Source: Pseudopithomyces maydicus (lineage: Eukaryota; Ascomycota; Dothideomycetes; Pleosporales; Didymosphaeriaceae). From it: a stretch of 64,000 bases of DNA. The stretch is taken from NCBI GenBank assembly GCA_026873275.1, contig JANTUC010000011.1, positions 1,178,001 to 1,242,000 on the forward strand. Reading direction: 5' to 3'. Of this stretch, positions 1-12,916 are shown piece after piece. Each line of letters starts with the position of its first letter. The stretch's first letter is position 1. The position numbers and the translations under genes are program-made. The notes under the pieces were generated by a model. The model had not been told where the DNA came from. It did no database searches and saw only the letters and a list, made by a program, of their open reading frames with translations.

Positions 1-1
1 T

Positions 2-430
2 CTGCGCTGGCTGAACGGCCACGCCGTCGACTACAAGACGCAAGAAACACAACCTAAGTCTAAGAAGGTCACAAAAGAAGATATGCAAGATAAGAGGAAG
101 CGGATCATCGTTGAGTTTGCTATTGAAAATGCAAACGTAGTTGCAAGGCGCTCGGATAGGGAAAGCAAGGCAAAGGATCCAAAGAAGGGCAAAGACGACG
201 AAGAGGAGGCTGATTCGGGCCGCGATCGGAAAGGCGGAAAGAAGCGGAAGCGCGAGTCGGGCGGCGATGACAAGGGCAAGAAAAGGAAGGATGGCAAGGT
301 TCAGGGATCGGACGCGGATGCGGAGGCAGATCCAAAGAAGGACAAGATGGATGCAAAGGCTAAGATGCGCGCACAGATCATACAAAAGAAGAGGCAGGCA
401 AGGCGTACCAGGAAGCAGGGCAAGGCGTGA
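2..430 (+). CDS. NOP4/RBM28-like nucleolar RRM protein, C-terminal end (partial)
   Basis: The gene enters from the left edge and is read in the frame starting at base 2. It ends at TGA 428-430, leaving the last 142 residues. The visible part begins with the end of an RNA-recognition motif (LRWLNGHAVDYK) and then IIVEFAIENANVVARR, a run typical of the last RRM and linker of yeast Nop4 and animal RBM28. A long Lys/Arg/Asp/Glu-rich tail follows, with several bipartite nuclear/nucleolar signals (KKRKRE, KKRKD, KKRQARRTRKQ). Nop4-type proteins act in the nucleolus in 60S subunit maturation. The family call rests on this one conserved run plus the basic tail, so another RRM ribosome-biogenesis factor is possible. 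Confidence 0.75.
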   Translation: MRWLNGHAVDYKTQETQPKSKKVTKEDMQDKRKRIIVEFAIENANVVARRSDRESKAKDPKKGKDDEEEADSGRDRKGGKKRKRESGGDDKGKKRKDGKVQGSDADAEADPKKDKMDAKAKMRAQIIQKKRQARRTRKQGKA

Positions 431-3400
431 TTGTGAAAAGATTACTGAACGAACATAATTTTTTTTATCATGTTGACTGACTCAGTGTATGTGCTGCATG
501 TTGATGACCTTGCATGTGTTGATCCCATGCTTGTGCTTGAAGACCCGGGGCACCGGTAGTTCACTCGACATACAAGTGATGCCAGAAGAGGACTGCTCTT
601 CGCAACTCAAACGCGGCCCGAATCTCCCTGTCCGCAATAAGCCAGCTACCTGCAACGTTGCCTGAGAGCCTATGCGTCATGCATGCCGCGGGTTATGAAA
701 TCGACATCCCACTCTCACGTTACAAAGCCGGTGTGTGTGAGCGTGAACGCCAACGTTGCGTTCACCATCGTTGGCACATGTACGAAAATGCGATCCGAGT
801 TCCCCACAACACTTGATAGGCTCTCTGCAGACTCGATGCAGAATGCATTCGTACTCGTATCCTGTTCATGCAAGTTTGTGACACACCATGGCTGGCTGGC
901 TAAGCGACCGGGTGGAAAAGTGGCAGCATCCGTATGCAGTGGGATATCATTGCATCAAGGAGTACGATCATGCTTGAGCGTAGGGGTCCGTTAGGCTGAG
1001 TCGGAATGATATGCATCTTCCTAGGGTCAAGTGTCAGTTGGGCTGGCTTTGCGCACTTCTTGGAGCCGCAGTATAACTTGACTCTGCACAAGAACTCGGT
1101 GCCCGGAGTAGTGCCATGCATGACTATGCGCCAATGGCTATATGGACAGTTTGAACTACCAGCGATCCTGAAAAGGCGGGATTAGACATCATAGGATGGA
1201 TTCCTAGATGGAAGGCTGGCAGACCTAATCCATGTACATGGAAAGCTCAGACAGAATGGAAGACACTATTGCAGCGACAAAATTCAGACAATACTTTACA
1301 ATCTGGGATTTCTTGAAATGCAATAAACACACTACTGGGCAATGCACTACTGTACAATACGCACTTGGACAATACACAAAACAAGTCGTTCCCACGGCAC
1401 TAAGTCGTCTCAATCTTAGTGGGAGGAATCCCCTGTCCTGTCCTCCTTCGAGCCGGCGCACCAATACCTCGTGCTCGATTGTGCGACCTTTGACGAAGAC
1501 GGTCATCCGCATGTGCGTTTACGAGTAAACCCTTGTGTTCGGGATTCCTCCTTGCCCGCTTCCACGGGTTGGCGTTGAAGCGCCGAGATCGTCCAGACTG
1601 CTAAACCAGTGCATTGGATTGGTAGCATACACCGATCAAGATTTTTTAAGATTCCTTGAGGCCGTTGAGATCGGGGGGTATGAGATAGTATCACTTTTGA
1701 TCCATAGAATTGATGAGGCTAGGTCCTCATAACCATGGTCGAACGACTTCCTAGATATGGATGGCGAGTCTCACATTGAGATAAATTTGGCAATATGGTA
1801 TGACGTTTGCAGACCTGCGCTCAAAATGCTGCTACTGCTCTGTAGTGAGACTATGGACTCGCTCACAGAGCAAGAAAGGGCATAGTCATTGCGCTGAAAC
1901 AAAATGCAGCGTGGGGGCATTTGTGGAAGTGTGGGAGGTAATCTACCGCATCTGGCCCTCTTTCCTCCTCGGCTAGCAATTAAGACATCTGATACGTTAC
2001 CAGAATCCTTCTCTGGCTTCGTCGCAACATAATAGATATGAGCATTGATGTCTGGTTGTTGGAGGTTGCATGACTTCCCGCTACAAGCGTCCCGGGCCGG
2101 GCTTCCAGGACGCATGCGTGCCTAGCATCCCGACCGCTGCAACATCACCTGGGGTCCCTTGGCCCAATGCTCTCAGCCGTTTATGTGATAGTGGCGCGTG
2201 TGAAATCGAGGGAGGCTGGCTGAAGGCAGTCTAGAGAGTAGAGAGGTTTGAAAGGTACCCCAACGCTGTTGGTCATGGTCGTTGCGTTTGAAGAGGGAAG
2301 AATAATGGGTGATGGTCAAGTAATGATTGCATTGATCTACGGACTCTATGGAATCTGTCCAAGTATCAATTTACGAGCAATAAATTATATGAACTCTGGT
2401 AACAAATGTTCTGAATCTCTTAATTCAAATATAAGATAAAGGCTCTTGGACGACATGTCAAGCTACATGATATGAAGTGCAATTGGGTAGTCCTACGGTG
2501 CAAGGTAAATCCTAAAGGGTAGAAACCGTGAAGCAAGAATATAGCGACTTACTCATTATGGATTAGGACAAGCGAGAGTACATTGAAGCTCGTGCAATGT
2601 CTTGCCATGGTAGCACTCGACCAAAGGTATAACATGCGACAGGGTTCTGTTCAAGATCCGCCCTCCGTGTGAAACGCTGTTCAGAGCTAGTCTTAGGAAC
2701 AAAACGAACTTGCTGAAACCACAACACCCATTTGAAATTTTTTAAAGAAGCTCTTTTAACGCTCATCTCGTAAAAAAAGGAGGGGAGGGGTTGATCATGT
2801 CTGCCAATTTATGCGTATATCGATGCCATTCAGGTCAATAACACGCATATAAGAATAGTAACTTTGTGCGAAGCTAATAAAATTGCAACCAGTACATAGT
2901 TGTTTAAGTCTTCACGAAAACAATTGAATGACTGGCTCACTCGATAGGCGAGTGGTGTCAGGGTGCTGAATTGATCCATCCAGAGAATAGCGTGAATCGA
3001 ACAAAATCGTGTAACTTGTGCTTCCCAGGCGGCTGACAGGTACATGTACCCCGGCGAATCTAAGGGATGCAGTAGTGACGAAATACGTCGTGTGGTGGGG
3101 GCAAGGATGCATTAATATGTTTCTGTACGATAATAGAGAGGATCATGACTTAGATGCAGCTCATTGTTTCTCGTCACTAAGCACAAAAAGTGTTGGCGTG
3201 GGATGTACCCGCAGATAGCAGCACTTGGCAGCGAGCGACGAAATGTCGTGGCACGAATACTTGTTTACACTTTCAAGTGACACTCCAATGAGATATTCAA
3301 TAACAATATTCACAAAGTTTTTGCATTTCGAAGAGACTAAAGAGCCTAGAATAGCATGGAAATAGAGTGTGACGAATACTGCATGAAGTTGAGAGAGCAT

Positions 3401-4334
3401 CACCTTACTATACTACATATATCTCAGAAGAAGTACCCGGATGAGAGATCCGTAGGATTCAAACGTTACTTATATACTAACCGATTCTCAGGTCTCGTTG
3501 GCGGCTCCAAAAAAAACTCTTCGTAGAATTGCGCTAGGCATTGTCATTATACTCGCATGCATGAGATATGCTCGCGAAGTATGTGAGAGTATGCATAATG
3601 TGCGACTAGTGATATGCTTCCGGAGAAGATGAGTCTTTACACGGACCGACCGCAACAGTCATAAGCAGTGTTGTGTACTGGAGAGGCATATTATTGGACT
3701 GTGTCTCGGTGATCGTTTTCGGATACAGTCTTCCGACATCAAAATGAGGTGCCCGAGAACCAGGCAACCGGTCCGTGACCACAATCATCCAAGTCCTGAA
3801 TGCCGAGCCTAGGGTGATTGTATATCTCACAGCTTCTGGGTAATCGGAGAACTTCGGTTAATAGTTGTACATTCGGCATTCGGATTGGCTATGGAATGCA
3901 TCTGTCCTTTGCGGATCCGATTGGTGCAGGTGGCAACAATGCTATCAGGACCAGCTTCTTAGGTTCGGTACACGTGCTGCACTCTCTCGTAATTTGGCCA
4001 ATATTGTTGTAGCACCTACGAAGTAGAGACTGCGATTCGTAAAGACTGACGCAGCATATGTTGCCATCTTATGGTTCTACTGCAGAATAGCGGAAGTATA
4101 AAACAAAGTAAAACGCCCGATGGGAGTGCAATCCCCAGATTTCCCCAGATTCTACGACTTCGCAAGACGCCATATTCTTACGTCTTCCGATCCTTGTGTT
4201 CGGTCACAACCGATTCATACAGGAATCCTCAGCTGACAACCTTACGACTCGGAACCATAATCTCTCCAAGGTAAATATTCCTGGAAATCTATCCTTGGCC
4301 ATCGTCTGACCTTGATGCTAGCCCTGCTCCTACA
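431..4334. other. Gene-poor intergenic stretch
   Basis: About 3.9 kb in which only short, compositionally random open frames occur. I found no recognisable domain, tRNA, transposon terminal repeat or credible spliced gene. The base composition is more balanced than in the GC-richer coding blocks, as in old intergenic DNA. Confidence 0.6.
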
Positions 4335-4550
4335 ATGTGCTACTACGAGAAGATTCACTTTGTCCCATGTGGCCATACTGAGCCACGCGTCATCCAGTAC
4401 TGTCATTTTGCACGGAACGATCCGAACCATCAGTGTTTTGGGGCCTGGAATATCAAGCGAGAATGGGAACAGCGCGAATCAGAATGCAACAAATGCGTCG
4501 AATCACGACAAGCTTCACAGATCAGCAAGCCTCAGTATCGAGTCTGCTAG
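4335..4550 (+). CDS. Small Cys-rich hypothetical protein (71 aa)
   Basis: A single-exon open frame from ATG 4335 to TAG 4548-4550. It encodes a compact Cys/His-rich protein beginning MCYYEKIHFVPCGHTEP, followed by YCHFARND, HQCFGAW and ECNKCVE. The Cys/His spacing looks like a small zinc-binding fold. I recall similar short ascomycete hypothetical proteins starting MCYY, but cannot name a function. It stands alone in gene-poor DNA and has no signal peptide. A chance ORF cannot be excluded, but the regular Cys placement argues against it. Confidence 0.5.
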   Translation: MCYYEKIHFVPCGHTEPRVIQYCHFARNDPNHQCFGAWNIKREWEQRESECNKCVESRQASQISKPQYRVC

Positions 4551-6214
4551 CCATACACCTTTTCTATCGTTTCTGACAGCGGAGTCAGTTCCTGGTTTGG
4601 AGAAATGTATTTTCTTCTACTGATGACCAGAATAATTGGACTCATAACGGCCTCCTGTACGTGTATATATGGTATTACAATGCCTTTGGGGCGTTCCCTT
4701 TGTTTTGTTTGCTATTCATGGTTTCAGGAAAGCTCTGGCTAGGGCGGTAAGCGGTTGCGTAGCTCTCTAATGTATCATCATGAACTCGTAAAAAACCATG
4801 GATACATGTATTTCCTGCGATTCGCATGACGAATGTACACCTAACTATAAATTACTTTGTGTTAGTGCAAACCCTGGACCCATTTGCGCAACCTCACACG
4901 TGCAAGGGTATTAGCAACAGTGAGAATTATTCTTTCTGAAGTCGACTGGATATTTTACGGGATGGGAAGGTGATATTTTGATAGTCAGCACTCATTGTCT
5001 GGTTTTCGAGATGAACGTGGAGCACCTTTGACAAGGAGTTTCTGGATGCCTCAGAGCGTTCTTTAGGCGTGAGTTAAGAGACCTTGAGTGTACTGAACTG
5101 GGCATCAAAGCACTATCCATCGGCTCATAAGTGGATTTTGTTATTTGATAGCTAGGAGTCTCTAAAGACTTGAGCTAGTCTCAGGTTGAAGCCGACCGAC
5201 GATATTGTATCTCTTAGAGAAGAAAGTATGCCAGTCATTCAATGTTTGTGTCTCCTTCTCGGATAGTGTTGAGTAGTCGGAGACGCAGTCTTCTAGCTTT
5301 AGGGAGGACATACCCAACGCACGGTTGGGTTCCTTCCCGGTAAAGACTACACTCTGCATTAGCAACGGCCCACAAAGCAATACATTACACCGCAAATTAG
5401 TCAGGATTGTATTTACCGTGATAGTTTTTACCCGGAGCATAGGTATCTTTACCGCTCACATCGAACACATCACCCTGATCATCGGTGAGCACTTATTCCA
5501 ATATGGATTTTCCTGGAAATTACCTTAATAGCCACTAAAGTAGGGAAACCTTCATTTGTGCCTTCACAGCATTCGTCAGTTTTTTGGGCCTACCACGGGC
5601 CGTTTCCAGGATCTCCCACCGTTGCACTTCGCAAGATAGTCACGGGTGATGACATCATCCTTTGGTGGTGCGAGGTTGACAGGCTCCTTAGGAGCGAACC
5701 TCTCTTTTTCTGCGGTGCAGCACTGTCGGACATAATGATAGATAAACGGTTCAATGAGTATGGGGTTGCAGATGTTGTTCAGCAGGTTGTGAAAGTGTAT
5801 CGCACCTCGGTAAGCGGGGTTTGCGTGCTGTACCGCTAAACCATGTTAGTGCTAGCGCGCTATTTCCTGAGTGTTCAACCCCCACCAACACAATTGATAC
5901 ATGCTTGATTGTAAAGAGTACCCCCTTCAATATTCCTTCTTCTTTTCAATTCATTGTATAAGATTACTGATGAAACGCTTAGAGATCATGACAATCAGCA
6001 GGCCACCACAGCCCCAGGACTGTTGACCATGTTGTATTTGCTTTAGAATATCCGGTTGTAGTAAAGCTTTGCTTTCGAATCATAGCTAATGTGACTTCCC
6101 TCAAGTATATTCTGTCGTACGATGTGAAGATCATATCGTTGAATAGTCGCACAGTAACACATTCCCCCCACTGTTCCCACACCATGTTCTCGTAGAGCAG
6201 ATCATCGCGTTTTC
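4551..6214. other. Intergenic, nothing assignable
   Basis: No gene is supported. A 93-codon plus-strand frame near 5558-5839 has no ATG start and no recognisable motif. Confidence 0.55.
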
Positions 6215-8301
6215 CTAAGTCTTTACAGGTCGAGCAACCATCAGGCTAAGTAAAGATTGTACTACCTCTGCAGCAGCAAGAACGGTGGTCTCTCCTGGGT
6301 TGTCATATATAGGAGCAACCTCAACTGGTTAAAGTGAGTATATGAGTCACAACAACATACAGCTCAATGGTCTTACCAACATCCGCGCCAACTACATCAA
6401 GCCCATCCAAACCGTCTAAGATTGATAAAAGTTCGCGAGTCGTCCAACCGCCTACCTCGGCGGTCCCCGTTGCTAAGTGCGACTGTTAATAATTGCGTCT
6501 ATTGGAATCTGGAACCGCTATGTGCGGGGTTCAGGTTTCACACGTAGCGTGCTATGAATGAGACTAACCGGGTGCATAGGCTGGGTCAAGCACATCTATG
6601 TCCACAGAAATGTAGACAAGCGAGCCTGCGACTCGCTCTTTCAACTTCTCAATAACACCGGATATCCCAATACGATCGATGTCTCGGGCTTTAACCATTT
6701 GGAACCCGCAGCGGATGTCATTTCTCATGTCACCTTTGGGCCGAACCATTGGCGCTCGAATCCCGGCATGAATAGAAGTGTTACGAATCAATCCTTCCTC
6801 GTGAGCGATATGAAGGAAGGTGCCATGGTTCACACCTCTGTGACACTGATCAGCCAGCTGAAGTTCATTGTCAGACTTAACAATACCTACGCGTATGATG
6901 ATATGCCGCCACCGAGAACTTCAGGATCCCAAGTATCTTCATTGGATATTTCAGTGACAAATCTTGTTTAGTGCATGACTCTCACCTATGTGGCTGTCGA
7001 AATGAATCACACTAACCGGACCCCAGCGGTGGTACGTGGATCGTAAGGCTGAAAGAGTTGTGGTATGGTCTCCACCTAATGTGATGATTCTTGGAGTTTT
7101 GAAATCACTTGAATTGGACGTTCTTCCGGAAACGATCTACCGATATATGTATGTTAGACAAAATGACCATAACTGAGTTCTTGCAACGACTGGTCGTAAA
7201 ATTACCCGGTGGCTAGTATCAAGCTGTTTCAAGGCTACCGTATTGTCCTTCGTACACAGTTAGGGCTATAGATAGTTGACTGAGATGGAGAAATACTGAC
7301 CAGAAATGTCAAGGGTGCGTCGCCACAATCCACAATCTTTGCCCAGTCATAAAACACGTTCTTGCCTGGAAATGGTGAGATCGTGTCCGTGCCGTAAACA
7401 CTCAACTCAACTAGAAGTATCCGACTCGGGAAGGTCAAGAAAGGAGCTTTGATAACAGTGCAGTAGTAGTTCTGCAGTGAAGTCACTCAATGGGGCCTCG
7501 TGTTCACGCGTGCTGGACGTCGCAAGTGTAATAGTTGGCTTTACGAGAATTGTGCTTCCAAGTACTACCCTGGAAAACGGTAACACGTAAACAAGTGTTC
7601 ATTTAACATACCTGTATATATATTCCAAGCTGCCTCTGGCGCTATTCTCTTGGAGCCTTGTCGAATACCCCCAGGCCCAAATCGCGCTCCTGGACGAGCT
7701 GTTACTCCCTAGTGTGAGGTTAGCTTAATTGTGAAGGAACCTTGGTCACGGAAGGTGCCGCTGTATACAATAGCTGAGGCTGTTAAGTCCCCGAGTCGCT
7801 GGGTCTGTTATGCAAAGAACTACGTATGTACTGCTGTACAATCATTTTCGGGATTCATTACGGAACACCAATAACCACTTCACATCAATTTTGCAGCCGA
7901 AGATGCGGCTGCATACTGTCGTGCTCCGAGGCATAGATGCACACCGTGCAGCTTGGTCCTCCGTCCGTCGGAAATATTGTTCTTGTTGCTTGGTAGACCT
8001 GACCCAAATCCCGGTACCCGGTGGGGAATACTAAGAAATCTGTACTTACCGTATCAAATGGTGCACCAAGGATAGCAATATCATACTTCTCAACTTCATC
8101 ATCTCCGGCTAAACAGTGGACGTATGGAAGATTCGCATATGTCGTTAGCCCCGCAAAAACAGGGCCTGCAGTCACATCAATATTCCCACCGTGATCAAGA
8201 ATTTGTTGGCTCATGACACCGATCGCTGGTGGGAATGTGATTTCGCGTGCAGGTGTTGATGACACTAGCGCGCAGGCAATTGACCAGCGTAGAAGTAACA
8301 T
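6215..8301 (-). CDS. Secreted agmatinase-type ureohydrolase, nine exons, intact
   Basis: Exons on the minus strand: 8301-8050, 7708-7612, 7365-7301, 7247-7206, 7136-6986, 6936-6891, 6837-6569, 6472-6377, 6324-6215. All junctions are GT-AG and in phase, giving 375 aa. The arginase/agmatinase fold is clear: GAPFDT, then ARPGARFGPGGIRQGS across intron 1. The predicted metal ligands are all present: GGDH (His176), DSHID (Asp199, His201, Asp203) and SVDIDVLDP (Asp297, Asp299). The loop GVNHGTFLHIAHEEG follows. The family hydrolyses guanidino compounds such as agmatine to urea and an amine with two manganese ions. The start MLLLRWSIACALVSSTPA resembles a signal peptide, so the enzyme is probably secreted or vacuolar. 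Introns 1 and 2 (341 and 246 bp) are long for this genome. The usual ISHYAG motif reads ISSYAG. The exact substrate cannot be read from sequence. Confidence 0.9.
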
Positions 8302-9091
8302 TACTGCGATATTCTGCAGAAGGGAACAAGTATGGGCCCTAGAAATTTCGGAATCGTCGAGCGAACGCGACTGCGGCTTGGGTATACAGCGTTCGCAGAA
8401 CAGCCCACTGTACAACTACCGCAATGACGTCGCATGCGAGCTAAGACGCATCGAGTAAGACTAAATGTTATACCACACTGCAAGCAGTCTTTCAATTGTC
8501 GTCGTGAGGAACTAGCCAGATCAATTTGACACTACATGCACTCTCAACTTTTCTGGCTCGGTTATTGTCGTGAGGGCCTAGAAATCATGCCAACTCCAGG
8601 CAAAGGTAAACATATTCATTCAATATACTTTTTGCCTCAAATCGTTCTGTACGCAACTTTTTATACAGTCATAAGATGGGATGACAGCTTTTTCTCTATC
8701 CATTTTCATCCAGGCAGCCACTCTGCTGCCGCCTTTTCCAAAACAAATCATCATTCAATCAATGTATAAGAGAGCACCGAAACAACAGATCATCAAGGTC
8801 TTCCCTATGCGAGGACTAATAATCAAGAAGAGACACATTGCGTATGATGTATGTTTTCTGTAGAGGGTCTTCGTATCTGTTGTACCCGATTCTCCACCCC
8901 GAAAAGACATGTATCTCCACAACCCACGCTCCATCTCTGCTACCCATTCTTCACACTCAGACGACAACGTTTCAAAGTCATAAACAAATGCATGCATGCC
9001 GAACCAATATCTACAAAAGATAAAACCTAATAAATTTCAAAATACCGCCCAACCTGAACCGTCCTGTCGCAGTCCAACCCTCCATCCATGC
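8302..9091. other. Intergenic between two minus-strand genes
   Basis: About 790 bp holding the 5' flank of the ureohydrolase and the 3' flank of the RING gene. I see no ORF of note. 8990-9090 is A/C-rich and could be the 3' UTR of the RING gene. Confidence 0.5.
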
Positions 9092-11947
9092 TCACGGCAC
9101 AAATAGCCTCGAATACGAAGTAACATTCGTCCGACAACACACGCAAGTCGTATAATTCTTGCTCGCAAGCCCGACCCTACACTCATCGCAAAGGCTCAAG
9201 CACCCACACGGCCACACCAGTACCGTCCGAGGACTAATCTGGCAGACTACGCATTGCGGCCCCTCAGCGCCCATGCCCTCCGCGCCGCTGTCCCATGTCC
9301 CGGCGGTACTCTTCGCTGCGGCATCACGTCTGTCGAGCATGAATTCCTCGAAGACTTGCTCCTCCTCTTCAGAGGACATTGATTCGGGGCCTGATTTGCG
9401 GTAGCGCGGGGACGCGAGGAGTCTAGCGTCGTTGCTCTGGAGGACCTTACGGTACTGTGAGCGTGTTAAGACACCCGAGCTCTGGAGATGGCGGCCCAGC
9501 ATCCGGGCTTCTTCGCGATCTTCTTTGGATCGGGGATCTAGGAGATGAGACAAGCGGGCGAGATCCAAAGCGTTGTCTTGCATAGGGGTGGACTCGCGAC
9601 TGAAGCGGAAGGAGCTTTGGGTAGGGGTTCGTTGCCCGTCTTCTTCTTCCATATCTGACCATTCGTCTGCGTCCGAGGTAGTCGAGAAGGAGATGACACT
9701 CGTGGTGTCGTCGTCGTCGAAGGTAGAGGGTGCGTAGTCATCGCTTGGGTCTATGTCGCCCCATTTGCCGCCGCCTTTCCACCAGTTGTAAAGAAAGTTC
9801 TCGACGTGTGCCTCAGCGTGGTCAGGATCGTGCTCATACGCACCACTCCTTTGTATCTTGTTTCGGGCGAACGTTTCAACATCGAATTGAAGGTCGGGCC
9901 TTCCTGTCGTAGCGAGCAAAGACCCCGCTTCTAGTGACGGATTGGTTTGTCTTCGTTTAGACTCTTCGTTCCTGGTCGACTCGGACAGCCGCGCAAACCA
10001 ATGAGGACGCCAGGCAATATGCAGTCTTTGCAATACAGCCACCGCGAGTCTGACCTGAATTACTACCAACAGCACCAATATGCCCCTTAAAAATCGAGTG
10101 GTCAACGCCCACCGGCCCTGTCCATGTGCTAGACCAACGCCGTGCTCTCCTTGTCCCATAGTTGCTGCAGCCTCGGGAGTAGCGCTATCGGCACCCCTGT
10201 TTTTACTTTCGCGGGCGTAGCCTGAAGTCGAAAGCGATTCTACCTCAATCTTTCCTAAACCGTGTCTGCGACGAGCAATTGCTTCAGCGTATCTCTTTCG
10301 TTCCAACCAAGTTGACGGGTGCACATTAACACGCATGGCTTCGTTCAGGTACACTGCTTCGCTCGCCGCTGTAAGTACTGTGAGTCCTACTTTGAGGACA
10401 GCAGTGTAGAAATCTTCGCTCCAGCTGATGCTTAACGGGGTGATGGATGACAAGTGTATATTGGCATGAAGATTCCCGTAAGCAGTGGAAAGGCGCTCGC
10501 GCCATGTGAGGTTGGATTGCCCAGGTGGAGGATTCAGTACGGTAATGCACAGAGCGAGTAAGTATATGACTGGAGGAGAGTCAGTTGGAAGTTGGCGAAT
10601 ATTTAATCATGCTTCAGGGTCCGCTGAACATATTAGAAAACTTACATCCGCAACAGATTATGCCGGTGATAATGACCAGGTGAGGTATGAATCCGACCAT
10701 ACAGACAGTAGGAAATCTGAGGATGCCAACATGTCGACCAGAGTCAAAATCGTGAAATGCGAAACGGTATAGACTCCAACCGAAGGTAGCCATGTAGGCA
10801 GCCCCCCAGATAGCAGTTGTCACAAGCCGAAAACGGGCACGAAGGCCAACGATTGCGAGAAAGTTACTCGAAAAATGGCTGACACTAGAGATCAAAGCAA
10901 TCAATAGGACTTCTGGGGGCACATTTGCGAATGAAGAAATCGCTGAACGAGTAAGCTTCAGCTTCGTCGAGTCAGGTGTAAAGACAGTCTGCGGTTTGAA
11001 GAAGCGGCTTGAGTCCAAAGTCAGAGGTCGGGAAACAACCGCCTCTGCCTCGGCGAAAGCTAGTGAATGTTCGAAGATAGTCATGCCAACCTCAGGAACG
11101 GGGTGTCGGCCCTGGAGAGCACACGACAAGGTCTCAACGAATTGGCCAAATCCGAGGGAGATGAACAAGGGCCACAGGAGCGATAGTGAACCAGTGGGTC
11201 GGGGGACAGTTGGATCGAGCGGAAGCATGTCCACTGCTCTACAAGAATCTTCTACGTTCTCCCAAAAGAGCAAGGCCGAGCTGGCACGCCATAGGAAGCC
11301 ACCGTCGCCAGCGAAATCAGTATCCAGCTGCCGCCCCGAGGCACCGTATTGTAGGTGTGACCATTGCGGGTTCGATTGACATCGAATGGCCTGCAGGATG
11401 GTCTGTATCCGATATACGAAAAGGAGGAGCGGGAGGAGGTATAGCGCGAGTCGCAAGTGGAAGCGGTCGAAGGAAAGAGGCACCCGGCTTGAGGCATAGA
11501 AGTATGTACGATTAAGAACTATAGCCTAGGCCTTGTCAGCGCATGTAAACTACCGCACAAACTCGTCCGCACCCCAGGCGGGATGCTTACAATGGAGAAG
11601 GTGGCTATGGCCCATTTACTGGTCATGTAGCTGAAGAACGAGCCCAGGTTCTTGAGCGCCTGAAACAGATTCATGTCTTCCTGGGCGGCCAGGCCGGCTT
11701 GCGCGGCGGCCGAGGCAGATTCCTGGATGAATTTGCTCGATGCGGTTGCTGATGTCGCGTTTGTAAGATTGGCGACGGTCGGTTCCGCGATGATGCTGCC
11801 TCCAGAGCGCAGTCTGCCGAACACGCTATCGATATGTTCGCCGAGCGCGCCCGCCTTGGACAGCAAACGCGGAACAGCCATAAGAAGATCCGCCGGCGAA
11901 GGCAGCAAGGAGCTCACGTTTGCGAGCGCTGGCTGCTGTTGCTCCAT
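9092..11947 (-). CDS. Asi1/Asi3-like multi-pass RING-type E3 ubiquitin ligase
   Basis: Exons on the minus strand: 11947-11591, 11525-10646, 10569-9092, all GT-AG and in phase, giving 904 aa. At least six hydrophobic segments lie in exons 2 and 3 (for example LALYLLPLLLFVYRI, VLLIALISSVSHF, LVIITGIICCG running into FIYLLALCITVL, GILVLLVVIQVRLAVAVL). The C-terminus is a RING-like Cys cluster (CVVCQ, WPCGCLSLCDECR, CVCCR) ending SYSRLFVP. This layout matches the fungal Asi proteins, E3 ligases of the inner nuclear membrane that degrade mislocalised or latent proteins. The middle is acidic and Ser-rich (DDDDTTSVISFSTTSDADEW) and probably faces solvent. The zinc site normally held by His is occupied by Cys (CGC), as in Asi proteins I recall. 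The start at ATG 11947 is the first Met of exon 1. Confidence 0.85.
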
Positions 11948-12916
11948 TGCCCCGGGGGAAGGATGCGGGTGTAGATTGCCGGATGGGAACGGCGGAAGCC
12001 AGACTATATGTCTAACCGACGTGAAGCATCGCTATTGCTACCGGCGCGACAGGGCAAACAGCGTCCTTGTGCAGCAGCAGTTGCGCCTGGGGGAGTGTTT
12101 GTCTCTGCATGTCTGGGGGTCGCGTTATCGTCATCTGGGTCAGCGCGGAAGCCGGAACCGAGGCGCACTAATTCGGAATGGCAGGCCTCACCTCCAGTGT
12201 CCAGTCGGGCAGTATCTACAACCATCGTTGAGACGTCGAATATCTGGACTGCTCTCACGAGACTAAGATCGACCCTGTGCTACACTCATACAAACTAAAA
12301 AAAACTAGTATACATGCCCAATACACTCGCAGTGAGCCAGGCCCAAAGGGACCACGCCTCCATTCCAAAAACATCACCACCTACTACTAAGACATGACAT
12401 ATGCGCCGCTGTTCAAACAATTAGTTGAATAAGGGGGCGAAATATATACTTTGAACTTCCATATCGCCACTACATAATATCATAAAATTGCAAATGCCGA
12501 GGGTTTTTACTGGTTGTTCCATTGGATATGCGTTATGGAACTCTACATATCTTCATTTCGGGCTCCCTTGCCCGAACGCGCCTCGCGGATAGCTATCGGA
12601 ATGCATCGCACTTCTGAAAATAAAACCACGCCGGACACGATGTCTTGGTCTTCACTCTCTTTACGTCTCTCGCTCTTGTCTACTAACAATCGTTCCATCA
12701 GCTGTCCAGCCACGTCTTATCCGGTCTTTTTCCAAAATACAACACTCACTAAAAAAAAAAAAAAAAATCGTTCTGCAGGTTCACCCCTCTGCGTCCCATC
12801 TGCTAGCTGACCGGAGACCAGGCTTTTGTACTGGTCTTGTTTCATCTTTGCTTAACTCTTGTTCACTTTTTTGATCTTCAACGCGTTCTCAACACGTCTG
12901 TTTGGAATCAGCAACA
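11948..12916. other. Divergent promoter region
   Basis: About 970 bp between the divergently transcribed RING gene and WSC gene. It contains a 15-base A run near 12752-12766 and T/C-rich tracts just before the WSC start (12830-12900), typical of a fungal core promoter. No coding potential is evident. Confidence 0.5.

Noticed and set aside
5558..5839. 93-codon plus-strand ORF
   Set aside because: No ATG start, no motif, isolated in gene-poor DNA.
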